47,237 nucleotides of DNA. It comes from an uncultured Acidimicrobiaceae bacterium (lineage in GTDB: Bacteria; Actinomycetota; Acidimicrobiia; Acidimicrobiales; RAAP-2). Within the stretch, counting starts at the first letter, position 1. Every line of letters begins with the position of its first letter. The notes beneath the pieces were generated by a model. The model worked only from the letters and a program-made list of their open reading frames with translations, did not search any database and had not been told where the DNA came from. The position numbers were made by a program, and so were the translations under genes. Positions 28,395 through 39,802 of this stretch are shown here, piece by piece. The DNA is taken from contig CALGFJ010000311.1 in assembly GCA_937881055.1 (NCBI GenBank), positions 1 to 47,237 of the forward strand. The letters run 5' to 3'.

Positions 28395-29522
28395 TCAGCG
28401 CACCATTCGAGCCGAACCTCCGTCGACGAGGCGGCGAACCTCTTCGAGGGTGGCCATCGACGAGTCGCCAGGTGTGCTCATCGCGACGGCGCCGTGGGCG
28501 ACACCGTATCGGAGCGCTTCGTCAGCGGGCATCCCTTCGAGCAGTCCAAAGATCAATCCTGCGGCAAATGCATCGCCCCCGCCCACCCGGTCGAGAATCT
28601 CGAGCGAGGGCATGACGTCACTCGAGATGACCACACCGTCGGCCCAACAGACGCCTCCCCAGTCGTTTCGTGAGGCCGAGTGAATTGTCCGGACCGTCGA
28701 TGCGATGACGCGCAGGTTCGGAAACGCCGAGGCAACCGCGCCGAGGGCGGCCACGTCGCCGCTCGCCCAAGAAGCTTCGTCGGAGGATTGCGCACGAGGG
28801 ACGTCTATACCGAGCGCCTCGACGAAGTTCTTCTCGTTCCCGAATACCACATCAGAGAGGCTGATGAGGAGTCGATTCACGTCGACGGCTCGCGCATTAC
28901 CAGCCGCGTCTCCCCAGAGTGAGGCCCGGACGTTGACGTCGTAGGAGACAACAGCGCCCGACCTTCGCGCCGCACGCATCGCCTCTTCGGCGACGTCGGA
29001 AGTAGTCGATGACAGGGCGCTAAAAATCGCACCGGTGTGAAACCATCGCACCCCCCGGTCCACGAAAAGATCGTCCCAGTTCACGTCACCGACCTTCATT
29101 TGACTGGCGGCGGAGTTGGCCCGATCCGAGCAGCCGACCGCGGCCCGAGGTCCGAATCCGCGCTCGGTGAAGTTGAGCCCGTTTCGAACGGATCGACCGA
29201 TCCCGTCATACGGCACCCACCGGAGCCACGACAGGTCAACGCCTCCCTGGCGCATGAGGTCCTCAATGAGCCGACCGATCTGATTGTCGGCGAGCGCCGT
29301 GACCACGGCAGCACGTTGAGCGAAACAGTGACGCAACCCCCGCGCGACGTTGTACTCTCCGCCTCCTTCCCACGCCCGGAACGACCGAGCCGAAGAGATC
29401 CTTTCCTCACCAGGGTCGAGTCGGAGCATGACCTCGCCAAGCGCCACGATGTCGAATTCACAATCCCGGACTGAGCGCGCGACGAACGGATTTTCGCCTA
29501 ATTTTGTAGATTCAGGAGTCAC
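28395..29522 (-). CDS. kdgK: PfkB-family sugar kinase, 2-dehydro-3-deoxygluconokinase-like
   Basis: FDIVALGEVMLRLDPGEERISSARSFRAWEGGGEYNVARGL; PfkB signature DRVGGGDAFAAGLIFGLLEG; next to eda. Confidence 0.82.
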   Translation of the reverse strand: MTPESTKLGENPFVARSVRDCEFDIVALGEVMLRLDPGEERISSARSFRAWEGGGEYNVARGLRHCFAQRAAVVTALADNQIGRLIEDLMRQGGVDLSWLRWVPYDGIGRSVRNGLNFTERGFGPRAAVGCSDRANSAASQMKVGDVNWDDLFVDRGVRWFHTGAIFSALSSTTSDVAEEAMRAARRSGAVVSYDVNVRASLWGDAAGNARAVDVNRLLISLSDVVFGNEKNFVEALGIDVPRAQSSDEASWASGDVAALGAVASAFPNLRVIASTVRTIHSASRNDWGGVCWADGVVISSDVMPSLEILDRVGGGDAFAAGLIFGLLEGMPADEALRYGVAHGAVAMSTPGDSSMATLEEVRRLVDGGSARMVR

Positions 29523-30180
29523 CGCGAACCGCTTCCACTATGCCGATCGCTTTTCGAACGAGTTCGGTGATCTCGTCGAATTTACCGGCCGCCAGAAGTT
29601 CGGTGGCCACCATCCAACTCCCACCACACGCCACCACTTGAGGCTGGCGCAAGTAGTTCTCCAAGTTGTTTTCGCTGATCCCTCCAGTCGGCACGAAGCT
29701 GACGTCTCGAAATGGTCCTGCGAGTGCCTTCAGGAAGCCGACGCCGCCCGCCGCCTCGGCCGGAAAGAACTTGAGCAAGCGAGCACCGGCGTGAAGGGCT
29801 CGGAGCACCTCCGTCGGCGTGCAGACGCCGGGAAGCACGAGCACGTCGTGTTCAAGGCAGTAGTCAATCATCCCCTCATCGGTACCGGGCGAGACGATGA
29901 ATGACGCGCCAATGCCGACCATTCGCCGCGCGTCATCGAGCGTGCGAACGGTCCCCGCTCCGAGCAACGCATCCGGATGTCTCTCGATGAGTTTCTCGAG
30001 AGCGACGGCGCCGTCCGGTGTCCGCAAAGTGATTTCCGCCGCAGCGATACCACCCGCACTCAGTGCCGCGAAGAGGTCGTCGGCTTGGTTGAGGTCCGCG
30101 AGTTCGACGACGGGCAGGATGCCGTATTCGCGCAACCGGACCTCGGCGAGTTCAGCGCGCTTCATGGGAGGTGCCGGCAT
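29512..30180 (-). CDS. eda: KDPG/KHG (or KDPGal) aldolase
   Basis: AAEITLRTPDGAVALEKLIERHPDALLGAGTVRTLDDARRMVGIGASFIVSPG...LLKFFPAEAAGG. Confidence 0.87.
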   Translation of the reverse strand: MPAPPMKRAELAEVRLREYGILPVVELADLNQADDLFAALSAGGIAAAEITLRTPDGAVALEKLIERHPDALLGAGTVRTLDDARRMVGIGASFIVSPGTDEGMIDYCLEHDVLVLPGVCTPTEVLRALHAGARLLKFFPAEAAGGVGFLKALAGPFRDVSFVPTGGISENNLENYLRQPQVVACGGSWMVATELLAAGKFDEITELVRKAIGIVEAVRGDS

Positions 30181-30226
30181 CGACTGAACGACTTCGCATC
30201 GTCTCGGTTCGAAGATCGCTGCTCAC

Positions 30227-31018
30227 TCATCGCGCGAGCCACCCCCCGTCAACCGGCAAGATCACCCCGCACACGTAGTCCGACGCAGATGAAGCTAAGA
30301 AGAGAGCCGCGCCCGCGATGTCGAGTGCCTCGCCCCACCGTCCGGCCGGAATACGGTCCAGGATCGATCGACTGCGCTCAGGGTCGGCGCGCAGCGCTTC
30401 GGTGTTATCCGTCGAGATGTATCCGGGGGCAATTCCGTTCACGTTGACGCCTCGGGGAGCCCATTCGTTGGCGAAGGCCTTGACCAGACCGGCGACACCG
30501 TGCTTGGACGCCGTATACGACGGTACGAGGATTCCACCCTGAAAGGAGAGCAGCGAACCAGTGAAAATTACTTTGCCCGCACCGCGTTCGACCATCGTGC
30601 GCCCTATCTCGCGCGTGAGGATGAAGGGGGCAGTGAGATTGATTGCGATGGTCCGCGTCCACATGTCGTCGGTGTGATCCACTGCGGCCGCTCGCACGAT
30701 CGATCCTGCGTTGTTCACAAGTATGTCAATCGGTCGTGAACTCTGTGCCAGGCGCGACGCCAACTCGTGCACCTGCTTCTCATCGGACATATCGGCACGG
30801 ATTGCCTCGAAAGAACGACCCAGCGACTCGACCGACTGCTGTACCTCCGAGCCCGAATCTTCCAGCTGAGCACTTACGCCCACGATGTCCGCACCGGCAC
30901 CGGCGAGCAACTCGGCAATCGCTCGACCGATGCCGCGACGCGCACCCGTGACGACGGCGAGCTTTCCGGAGAGATCGAACAACCCCTCGAAGTGAATTGA
31001 ATTCTCGTTACTCGTCAC
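30227..31018 (-). CDS. SDR-family oxidoreductase (KduD / gluconate 5-dehydrogenase-like)
   Basis: GKLAVVTGARRGIGRAIAELL; NNAG; YTASKHG; GYISTDNTEALRADPERSRSILDRIPAGRWG. Confidence 0.85.
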   Translation of the reverse strand: MTSNENSIHFEGLFDLSGKLAVVTGARRGIGRAIAELLAGAGADIVGVSAQLEDSGSEVQQSVESLGRSFEAIRADMSDEKQVHELASRLAQSSRPIDILVNNAGSIVRAAAVDHTDDMWTRTIAINLTAPFILTREIGRTMVERGAGKVIFTGSLLSFQGGILVPSYTASKHGVAGLVKAFANEWAPRGVNVNGIAPGYISTDNTEALRADPERSRSILDRIPAGRWGEALDIAGAALFLASSASDYVCGVILPVDGGWLAR

Positions 31019-32034
31019 TTCGAATCACCACAGTCGACGAGCACCTTCATGGCGTGGCCCGCTCGTAGTCGCTCAAATGCGTCCGAAGCATCCGAGAGGG
31101 TGACGACGTCGGTAATCAGATCTTTGGTTGGGATGGCCCCACTTCCGAGTAAACGAAGCGCCTCTTCAAAATCCCCTTGCTCATAGACGCGCGCGCCGAC
31201 GAGCGTCAACTCACGCCAGAAGAATTTGAAGAGGTCGACCGGCGTCGGACGTGAGTGGATCGCGACGAGGGCGAGTCGACCCCGAGCGGCCAACGACGTG
31301 ACAGCCGCTTCCACACCTCCCGCCGAACCGGAAACCTCGAAACTGACGTCGACGCCGGCACCCTGTGTCCAGTCGTCAACGACAGCCGCCAGATTGTCGG
31401 CGGGGTCAACGGTGCGCAGGCCGATCTGGTCGATGAGCTGTCGACGTTGCGAGTTGGGCTCGCTCACGAGTACGTCGCCACCCGCGGCGGTCGCAACCGA
31501 CGCGATGAGAAGCCCAATCGGGCCGCCCCCGACCACCAACGCCTTCTGCCCGGATCGCAGTTCGGAGCGACGAACGTCGTGGACGGCTACCGCGGTCGGC
31601 TCGGCCAGCGCGGCCTCCTTCAGGCCGAGGTTGGAGGGAACTCGGACAAGCGTGCGTTTTGGGACGTTCCAAGTACTCTGCAACGCCCCCGGTGAATCGA
31701 TCCCAATGAAGTTGAGGCGATAACAAATGTGGGAGAGGCCGCGCAGGCACGCCGGACAGGTTCCACACCAATCGAGCGGAACGACCACGACTTCGTCGCC
31801 CGGCACCCACTCGTCAACGTCGTCACCCACCGCCGTAACCGTGCCCGACATCTCGTGCCCGAGAATTGCAGGAAGTGAGACTCTCGCGTCCATGTCACCA
31901 TCGAGAATGTGCAAGTCAGTTCCACAGATACCCACGAACGCGACTTTCAACTGGACTTCTCCAGGTGCGGGTGGTCGTCCTTCGACGTCACGCACCGCGA
32001 TTCGACCCTGACCTTCGTAGTATGCGGCAAGCAT
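31015..32034 (-). CDS. Zinc-dependent medium-chain alcohol (polyol) dehydrogenase
   Basis: GICGTDLHILDGD, GHEMSGTVTAVGDDV, CGTCPACLRGLSHIC, VVGGGPIGLLIA. Confidence 0.87.
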   Translation of the reverse strand: MLAAYYEGQGRIAVRDVEGRPPAPGEVQLKVAFVGICGTDLHILDGDMDARVSLPAILGHEMSGTVTAVGDDVDEWVPGDEVVVVPLDWCGTCPACLRGLSHICYRLNFIGIDSPGALQSTWNVPKRTLVRVPSNLGLKEAALAEPTAVAVHDVRRSELRSGQKALVVGGGPIGLLIASVATAAGGDVLVSEPNSQRRQLIDQIGLRTVDPADNLAAVVDDWTQGAGVDVSFEVSGSAGGVEAAVTSLAARGRLALVAIHSRPTPVDLFKFFWRELTLVGARVYEQGDFEEALRLLGSGAIPTKDLITDVVTLSDASDAFERLRAGHAMKVLVDCGDSK

Positions 32035-32119
32035 CCCTACCTCTCTCGTTGATTTCGCAGCATTGATTCCGACGAGTAGCGACCCGAATTAACCTGAATC
32101 GGTTCGATGCGAGCGTGCA

Positions 32120-32938
32120 TCACGGTCGGGCACCGGTATCAGTACTTTTGGGGATTCTCGTTCCGAGGATGCCCCCATCGACGACGAGATCTGCACCGGT
32201 AGTTGAACCGGCGTCCGGCCCCGCCAGGTAACAAATTGCCGCCGCGACCTCCTCCGGCGTTACCAGTCGGCCATGAGGCTGACGCGCGATGACCGCCGCG
32301 CGTTCAACCAGGGGATCTCCAGTAGCGTCGATGAGCCGTTCGACCCACGGGGTATCCACCGTGCCGGGGCTGACCGAGTTCACCCTTATCCCCTCACGCA
32401 AGTGGTCGGCGGCGAGTGCCTTGGTCAACGCGAATACGGCGCCCTTCGAAGCCCCGTACGCGGCGCGGCGGGGTGCTCCCGTTAGAGCGACGAATGACGC
32501 GATATTCACGATGGAAGCGTGTGGGGACCGACGCAGTGCGGGAAGAGCCGCGCGTGTCACTCGCATGACGCCCAGAACGTTCACTTCGAATAGACGCCGC
32601 CACTCCGCTTCAGCCAATTCCGGACTTTCGTCGACTGAACCCTGCATACCCACTCCGGCATTGTTGATCAACACGTCGAGACCATTGAGATCCTCGACTG
32701 CGGCCGAAACGGCATCGCGAACCGATGAATCGTCGGCCACGTCACAGTATTGCCAGGCGATTCCCTTGACGTCGTATATTTGCTTGAGGTCGAGCGAGAC
32801 AACATTCGCACCTCGTTCAAGGAACCGAAGGCCAGTCGCAAGTCCGATTCCCGAGCTGCCTCCGGTAATGACGACGCGCCAACCAAGAAAATCATCGTTC
32901 GACCTTCGCGGACTCGGCAGACTCACTTCTTCGTTCAT
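32120..32938 (-). CDS. SDR-family oxidoreductase (candidate aldose 1-dehydrogenase)
   Basis: GWRVVITGGSSGIGLATGLRFLERGANVVSLD; NNAGVGMQG; YGASKGAVFALTKALAADHLREGIRVNSVSPGTVDTPW. Confidence 0.82.
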   Translation of the reverse strand: MNEEVSLPSPRRSNDDFLGWRVVITGGSSGIGLATGLRFLERGANVVSLDLKQIYDVKGIAWQYCDVADDSSVRDAVSAAVEDLNGLDVLINNAGVGMQGSVDESPELAEAEWRRLFEVNVLGVMRVTRAALPALRRSPHASIVNIASFVALTGAPRRAAYGASKGAVFALTKALAADHLREGIRVNSVSPGTVDTPWVERLIDATGDPLVERAAVIARQPHGRLVTPEEVAAAICYLAGPDAGSTTGADLVVDGGILGTRIPKSTDTGARP

Positions 32939-33780
32939 GTCAACCTCAACCCGTAGCAGCGAATCGCGGTGTCTCCCCGTAACGCGGACCGCTCATCGTT
33001 AGTCAGATCGCCGGCCAGCTCGAGAAGCGCTCGCATGACCCTCTGGTAGCCCCCAGCCACCTCACAGATCGGCCAATCGCTACCGATCATCAGTCGATCG
33101 ACGCCGAACGCCTCCAGGGCAATGGCGAAGGCGGGGCGCAGGTCATCAACGGTCCAAGGATGTCGGTCACCTTGCGCGGGGTACAGCCCCGACACCTTCG
33201 CGAAGACGTTGGGGCAAGCTGCCGCATACGCCACTAGATCGGACCACGTCGATAGGTCACGCCCAATCGGCGGTTTGGCGAGGTGGTCGATTACCAGCCG
33301 CAAACCGGGGAAACGCTCTGCGATAACTGGTACGTGTTCGAGATGGCGAGCCAATACTGCCACCAGGTCGAATGTGAGGCCCTGTTGTTCGAGCACCCCG
33401 AGGCCCTCTTGGACGTCTTGACGAACGATCCAGTCGGGATCGAGTCGGTTGTGGATCAACACACGTATGCCCACGAGCTTGCCGCTCGTGCGTAGTCGAG
33501 CAATCATCGCGTCGAGAACGGGCGGGTCGTCCAATGGCGCCCAAGCGACGATGCCAGCGATCTCTGAATGACGCGACGCGATATCCATCATGAGTTCGTT
33601 GTCAGCCTCGTCGTCTTCTGACTGCACGAGTACCGTGGCGTCAACGCCGCTCGCGTGCAGATATGGCGCCAGATCGTCGAAGCCGAAGTGTCGATCCAGT
33701 TCGGGGTAGGCGGAGGCGAGCCACGGGTAGGACACACGTGCGGGGTCCCAGAAATGCTGGTGCGCGTCGACGACGGTCAC
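32935..33780 (-). CDS. Amidohydrolase-2 family sugar lactonase (L-fuconolactonase-like)
   Basis: VVDAHQHFWDPARVSYPWL, VIDHLAKPPIG, RLMIGSDWPICEVAG. Confidence 0.82.
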   Translation of the reverse strand: MTVVDAHQHFWDPARVSYPWLASAYPELDRHFGFDDLAPYLHASGVDATVLVQSEDDEADNELMMDIASRHSEIAGIVAWAPLDDPPVLDAMIARLRTSGKLVGIRVLIHNRLDPDWIVRQDVQEGLGVLEQQGLTFDLVAVLARHLEHVPVIAERFPGLRLVIDHLAKPPIGRDLSTWSDLVAYAAACPNVFAKVSGLYPAQGDRHPWTVDDLRPAFAIALEAFGVDRLMIGSDWPICEVAGGYQRVMRALLELAGDLTNDERSALRGDTAIRCYGLRLT

Positions 33781-33973
33781 GACTATCCCCGACCCTGGTA
33801 TACATCCGGGGCCAAAATCTCGGTTCTCTTGAACCCCCGGTCACGCGAAGAGGAGCACGACGATTCGTCAAGGACTCGCGTCGCTGGTCCGGTCATCGAT
33901 GACTTCGAGTGGACGCTCACTGCTGAGAATTGTCGGAGGGTGGCCAAAGGAGAGCCCAACGTTTGAACCTGAC

Positions 33974-35074
<1,101 letters not shown>

Positions 35075-35101
35075 GCGTGTCCTTTCAAAATTGCGAATGT
35101 T

Positions 35102-35120
35102 GAGGCCACGTCGTGGCCTC
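35102..35120 (-). other. Intercistronic hairpin between permease genes and ATPase gene
   Basis: GAGGCCAC-GTC-GTGGCCTC, perfect 8-bp stem, 3-nt loop; 27 bp upstream of the ATPase ATG. Confidence 0.6.
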
Positions 35121-35248
35121 CTTGTCGAGTGACTGTACTTTGCGGGATCGTGCACGTCTGAAGTCGGGTTCTCTGATGGCCCGACATGTCTCGACGCGGA
35201 TAACGGCCCTTCGCCGGACTCGATCCGTCTCTTCGACCATCCGATTCT

Positions 35249-36127
35249 CTATTCCTTCGTGGCACCGGCGAGCATTCCCTTCACAAGTGTGCGCTGCGCG
35301 AACATGAACACAATCGCCACCGGCGCAATCGCAACAAGGATTGCCAATGCGAGCTCGGGTCGCTGGACGAGCTGGGCCCCCGTCCCCGGGTTCCCTGGAT
35401 TGAAGGCCTCAGTCGAGGAGATCAGATACTCCAGTCCGACTTGCACTGGCAACTTGCTATTGCTGGCAATCATTACGAAGGGTAAGTAGTAGTTGTTCCA
35501 GTCCGCGACGAAAGCGAAGAACGCGACGAGCGCTACGACGGGGCGAGCGAGAGGCAGCGCTACGTAACGAAAGACTCCCCACTCATTGCAGCCATCGACT
35601 CTGGCCGCTGACAGTAGGTCTTTGGGAATCGTTGAAGAGAAAAAGATATAGCAGAGGTAGACACCGAAAGGGAAGAACGAGAATGGAAGGATCACCGCCC
35701 ACGGAGTGTCGGTAAGGTTCACCGAGTTCATTTCAAGAAACAGCGGTAGCACGAGCGCGGTCGCGGGCATGATCATTGTCACCAAGGTGATCGCCAGTAG
35801 CGTTCGACGACCGATGAACTGGGTAAGCGCCAGTCCGTAGCCGGCCGGAATCGCAGCAATTATTGCTATAGCCACGCCGCCAAAAGAGTAAATCGCGGAG
35901 TTCTCCAACCAACCGACCATGGCGTCGCTTTGGAATCCGAACAATGCCTTCCAGGCATGGACGAAGTGACTGAGTGTTCCGAGGGAAAAGGGTCCCGATG
36001 ACGTGAGCTGGACGTCGGTCTTGGTCGTCGCAAGTAGAACCCAAATGACAGGTACAAAGAAGAACGCCGTAAAGCCCAAGAGCACAATCAGGCCAACGAT
36101 TCGCCAAGTGAAGTGGGAGAGTTTCAT
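35249..36127 (-). CDS. Carbohydrate ABC transporter permease (MalG-like)
   Basis: Polytopic; EAA-loop-like DLLSAARVDGCNEWGVFRYVALPLARPVVALVAFFAFVADWNNYYLP. Confidence 0.92.
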   Translation of the reverse strand: MKLSHFTWRIVGLIVLLGFTAFFFVPVIWVLLATTKTDVQLTSSGPFSLGTLSHFVHAWKALFGFQSDAMVGWLENSAIYSFGGVAIAIIAAIPAGYGLALTQFIGRRTLLAITLVTMIMPATALVLPLFLEMNSVNLTDTPWAVILPFSFFPFGVYLCYIFFSSTIPKDLLSAARVDGCNEWGVFRYVALPLARPVVALVAFFAFVADWNNYYLPFVMIASNSKLPVQVGLEYLISSTEAFNPGNPGTGAQLVQRPELALAILVAIAPVAIVFMFAQRTLVKGMLAGATKE

Positions 36128-37068
36128 CAGTTGATCTCAAACAACTTGGTGCGCCACACGAGCAACGTGGCACCGACCAGTCCAAGGACGAGGAGCGTGA
36201 CCGAGATCGCTGCAGCCTCGTTGAAATTGTCATTAATGAACGCGATGTAGTACGCGAGCTGATTCGGTGACCACGTATTACTGACTAAGCCCGCCGTTGC
36301 CTGACCGACGAGTTGCGGCTCTACAAATAGCTGCGTGCCACCAGCAAAGGACAGTATGAGCATGTAGACAACCCACTTCTTGATCAGCGGCAATTTGATC
36401 CTCAATGCGGATTGGAAGGCATTCGCTCCGTCAAGTTTGGCCGCCTCGAGAAGTTCGTCCGGAATGTTGTTCAACGCGCCATACATCACGACGATCCAAC
36501 CGCCAGCGCCGGTCCAAAAAGCCATAATCGCAAAGATCAACGGCAGGTGAGATGGCTGGAGAACCAGGTCAATTTGGGCGTACCCAAGAATTGAGAGCAG
36601 AAAGTGCCACGGACTGAGAGTGGGGTCCAACATGAAGAGCCACACGAGCACGCTCGCGGCGCCAGCCAACGCCCCAGGCATATAGAACAAAAAGCGGAAC
36701 GCGGCGCTGGTTCGCCGGGCCAGCGAATGAAGCATCAGCGCCAGCACCAGGATGAGCGTCGCTTCCGCGATCAACCAAATCGCGAGATATTCAGCGACAT
36801 GTTCAAAAGCGGGAAGGAAGCGGAAGTCTTGAAATGCGCGCGTGAAGTTCGATCCCCACGCGATTCCGCCTCCCACCTTTGTCAATGACAAGTAGATCGC
36901 GTACGCAGTTGGGGCGATTCCAAACAATGCAAGGAGCACCACGTACAGACTGACGAAGACGTAGCCAGATAACCGCGAACTACCTATTGGTGCCCCATCC
37001 TCGGAGCGACCACCCCGGCGAGCGCGTGAACGCTCGCCGGGGATAGCCGCAACAGGGGGAACGGTCAT
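36127..37068 (-). CDS. Carbohydrate ABC transporter permease (MalF-like)
   Basis: EAA loop NIPDELLEAAKLDGANAFQSALRIKLPLIKKW; adjacent to SBP and MalG. Confidence 0.92.
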   Translation of the reverse strand: MTVPPVAAIPGERSRARRGGRSEDGAPIGSSRLSGYVFVSLYVVLLALFGIAPTAYAIYLSLTKVGGGIAWGSNFTRAFQDFRFLPAFEHVAEYLAIWLIAEATLILVLALMLHSLARRTSAAFRFLFYMPGALAGAASVLVWLFMLDPTLSPWHFLLSILGYAQIDLVLQPSHLPLIFAIMAFWTGAGGWIVVMYGALNNIPDELLEAAKLDGANAFQSALRIKLPLIKKWVVYMLILSFAGGTQLFVEPQLVGQATAGLVSNTWSPNQLAYYIAFINDNFNEAAAISVTLLVLGLVGATLLVWRTKLFEIN

Positions 37069-38436
37069 CTATGAATGGACTTGGAAGCCATCAGAGCGTG
37101 CGAGATTCGCAGCATCGGAGGCGAAAATACCAAGCCCAGCTGCCTGCGTTCCTCCAGTTGCAAGCGAGGGAACGACATCCGACGCCCAAATCTGGTCGTT
37201 GGCGTATGGCACCGCCGACCAGCCGGACCAGATCTCGTTCGCCGCCTTGTTAAATGCTTGCGAGAGTGTCGGCTGACCACTAAGCGGAGTCGCGTAGCTT
37301 CCGGAAGCGTCCTGCGTGGCAACCCACGGCGCGTCATCTGGACCGTACGCCGGGAATCCCGGTGAGAGATTCTGGCTGGTGAGACTTGTGTCAAGCCAAA
37401 CGACCGCTGACGCCGCGAGCTTCAGGTTCTTGCTGTGCGACGAAACGAACCAGAGACCGCCGCCAATCGCGCCCGTTACAGCCGGACCGCTAGAACTAAA
37501 CGTCAACGGATAGCCCGCCGCCATTTTGCAGTCGGGGTTCGCGGACGTGCACGAGCCGAGGCCGGGGAAGACTCCCCCCATCCAAGAAGCACCTGGATAG
37601 AACACGATTTTCCCACCGTACTGCTGGCCAAAAGTCGAACTGAACATGTAGGCCACTGGAAGCGCAGTACGTGAGACCCCGTCGAGGAGCGAGGCCATTG
37701 CCGTGCAGTTCGTTGAGGCCGGGTTGATCAGTAACGTTCCCGGACTGGTCTCTTGGCTCAAGGGACATTCGTTGCCCCAGTAGTAGGTGTCAGCGTCCCA
37801 CGAGTCGCCCTGGGTGCCGATGATGTCACCCTTTGCTGCGGCCAGAGCACCATCCGTCGCCCATTGCTGCCACGTAGTCGGAACCGAGGTAATGCCGTCC
37901 TGTGCCATGAGTGTCGGGTTGTACCACAGTACGTTCATGGCGAGGTCATTGCGTAGGCAATAAACCTTGCCGCCGATTGTGCACAGAGCTGCTGATCCGT
38001 GTGCGAACTTGGCGAGCGTACTCTTTGAAATGAGCCCCTTGTTCAATACGGCCGCATCGTTAAACGGCGCTTGAGCGAGCGAAGCCGCGTCGTTGTTCTG
38101 TTCGCTGAAGTAGATGTCTGGCCAACCGTGACCGACTCGGTTGTCGAGTGCGAAGGCCGATTGGTACGTGCCGTCTCCGTTGGAGTCACCATCCTTCAAC
38201 ACCGCGACGACATGGACCTTTGGGTGAGCCTTGATGTAGGCCTGAACCATCGACTTACGCGCCGTGTCGTACCAGATAGTTATCGTTGGCTTTTTGGCGG
38301 CACTGGCCCCTGTAGCACCGATACCAGCGCTGACTATCGACAGGCTGACCAGGCTGGCGCACGCTGCTACCGCCAACGTTCGGCGGTGCCAGCGTGTCCG
38401 CCGGTTGCCCCCGCCGGATGATCTATAAATATTCAT
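37069..38436 (-). CDS. Extracellular carbohydrate-binding protein of ABC transporter
   Basis: Signal peptide then KKPTITIWYDTARKSMVQAYIKAHPKVHVVAV...; gene order SBP-permease-permease-ATPase. Confidence 0.88.
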   Translation of the reverse strand: MNIYRSSGGGNRRTRWHRRTLAVAACASLVSLSIVSAGIGATGASAAKKPTITIWYDTARKSMVQAYIKAHPKVHVVAVLKDGDSNGDGTYQSAFALDNRVGHGWPDIYFSEQNNDAASLAQAPFNDAAVLNKGLISKSTLAKFAHGSAALCTIGGKVYCLRNDLAMNVLWYNPTLMAQDGITSVPTTWQQWATDGALAAAKGDIIGTQGDSWDADTYYWGNECPLSQETSPGTLLINPASTNCTAMASLLDGVSRTALPVAYMFSSTFGQQYGGKIVFYPGASWMGGVFPGLGSCTSANPDCKMAAGYPLTFSSSGPAVTGAIGGGLWFVSSHSKNLKLAASAVVWLDTSLTSQNLSPGFPAYGPDDAPWVATQDASGSYATPLSGQPTLSQAFNKAANEIWSGWSAVPYANDQIWASDVVPSLATGGTQAAGLGIFASDAANLARSDGFQVHS

Positions 38437-38499
38437 TTCCTTCTCCCCCTGATTAAGGTACTTATTTTCGCTGTTTGCGATCTCATTTCGATTGACTCA

Positions 38500-39642
38500 T
38501 CATGACGGTGATTTCCCGTTCGTCGAACTCTGAGCCGCCACGGCTCCATCCGTCATGTCGAACACATAAGGCATCAACTCATCCGGATAGTGCGGCCCGG
38601 GCTCCAGACCGACCCCTGGCCCTTTCGGCGCCATGACCATTCCTGCAGCACTCACCCCTACCTCACGCTTCGCCGGATTCGATGTCACGAGAGATTCGTA
38701 ATATGTGCAATTTGGAATCGCCATACAGAGATGTCGGGCGTACATCGTGGGACCGTGAGGCTCTGCGCGCAAGCGATATGAATCGGCGAGGTGAGCTATT
38801 CGCATTGCGCCGGTGAAGCCACCGCGCAGCTCCGTGCTCGTTCGCACATAACTGGCACAGCCGCTCGCTATGAAGTCCGCGGTGTTCATGTGAGCGCCGT
38901 CCGAGGTCTCGGCGACGTTAAGGGGAACGCGGACCCTTTGGGCGAGCCACTGATAGGAGGTGATACTGAATTCGCGAATCGGCTCTTCGTACCAGAGGTA
39001 CCCGGCCGCAGCGAGAGCATCGCCAACGTAGACGGCGTCAGGAAGATCGAATCCAGCCGAACCGTCATACATGAGCGGGAAGGCATCGCCCACATGTTCG
39101 CGAACCGCAGTACACAACTCGGCGTCTCGTCGCGGATCTCCCCAGGCGTGCAACTTGAGTGCCGGGTAGCCCAGTTCGATGCATTGCGTGGTCACATCAA
39201 GGTACTCAGCGACGCTCGAGAATGTGGTTGTCGACGCATACGCAGGAATCTCGCGTCGAAAGCCTCCAATGACTTCCCACGTCGGTGCGTCGTAATAACG
39301 ACCCGCAAGATCCCACAATGCAGTGTCGACGAGCCCTAAGAGCCAGAGAGGAAACTCCTCGGTCCGGTCGAGCTCCCACATACGGTGCCAGAGCCACTCG
39401 CGTTGCAAGGGATCCGCGCCAATTAACTCGTTGCGTAGCACGTGTTCGACGACGTCGGCGACGACCGGCCCGCTGCCTCGACGAGGCGCTATGGCAACCC
39501 CGTCGACGCCCTCGTCGGTCCTCAAACGAATCACGCCGACCTCGCGATCGGGAGGGCTACCACGCAGTCCGTCACGCCAAATGAATGAGGGATTGGCGCC
39601 GGGGGCGAAGACGTTGAACGTTTCAACCTGCGTTATACGCAC
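38500..39642 (-). CDS. Mandelate racemase/enolase-superfamily sugar-acid dehydratase
   Basis: KLHAWGDPRRDAELC, PLMYDGSAGFD, YLWYEEPI, LNVAETSDG, AEPHGPT catalytic/metal motifs. Confidence 0.85.
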   Translation of the reverse strand: MRITQVETFNVFAPGANPSFIWRDGLRGSPPDREVGVIRLRTDEGVDGVAIAPRRGSGPVVADVVEHVLRNELIGADPLQREWLWHRMWELDRTEEFPLWLLGLVDTALWDLAGRYYDAPTWEVIGGFRREIPAYASTTTFSSVAEYLDVTTQCIELGYPALKLHAWGDPRRDAELCTAVREHVGDAFPLMYDGSAGFDLPDAVYVGDALAAAGYLWYEEPIREFSITSYQWLAQRVRVPLNVAETSDGAHMNTADFIASGCASYVRTSTELRGGFTGAMRIAHLADSYRLRAEPHGPTMYARHLCMAIPNCTYYESLVTSNPAKREVGVSAAGMVMAPKGPGVGLEPGPHYPDELMPYVFDMTDGAVAAQSSTNGKSPS

Positions 39643-39802
39643 GTCTTCACTCCCGCAAGAATCGCTCGATTCAACAGAATTGGTCTATTTTGCCCACCAA
39701 ACACTCGAACAAACTCCGAGAGGCGGCCGTGAAATTCCTTAAGCCGGAGGTAAGTCCGTGGATATATGGCCAACGCGATCATCAGGATGTTTCCCCCTAA
39801 AC

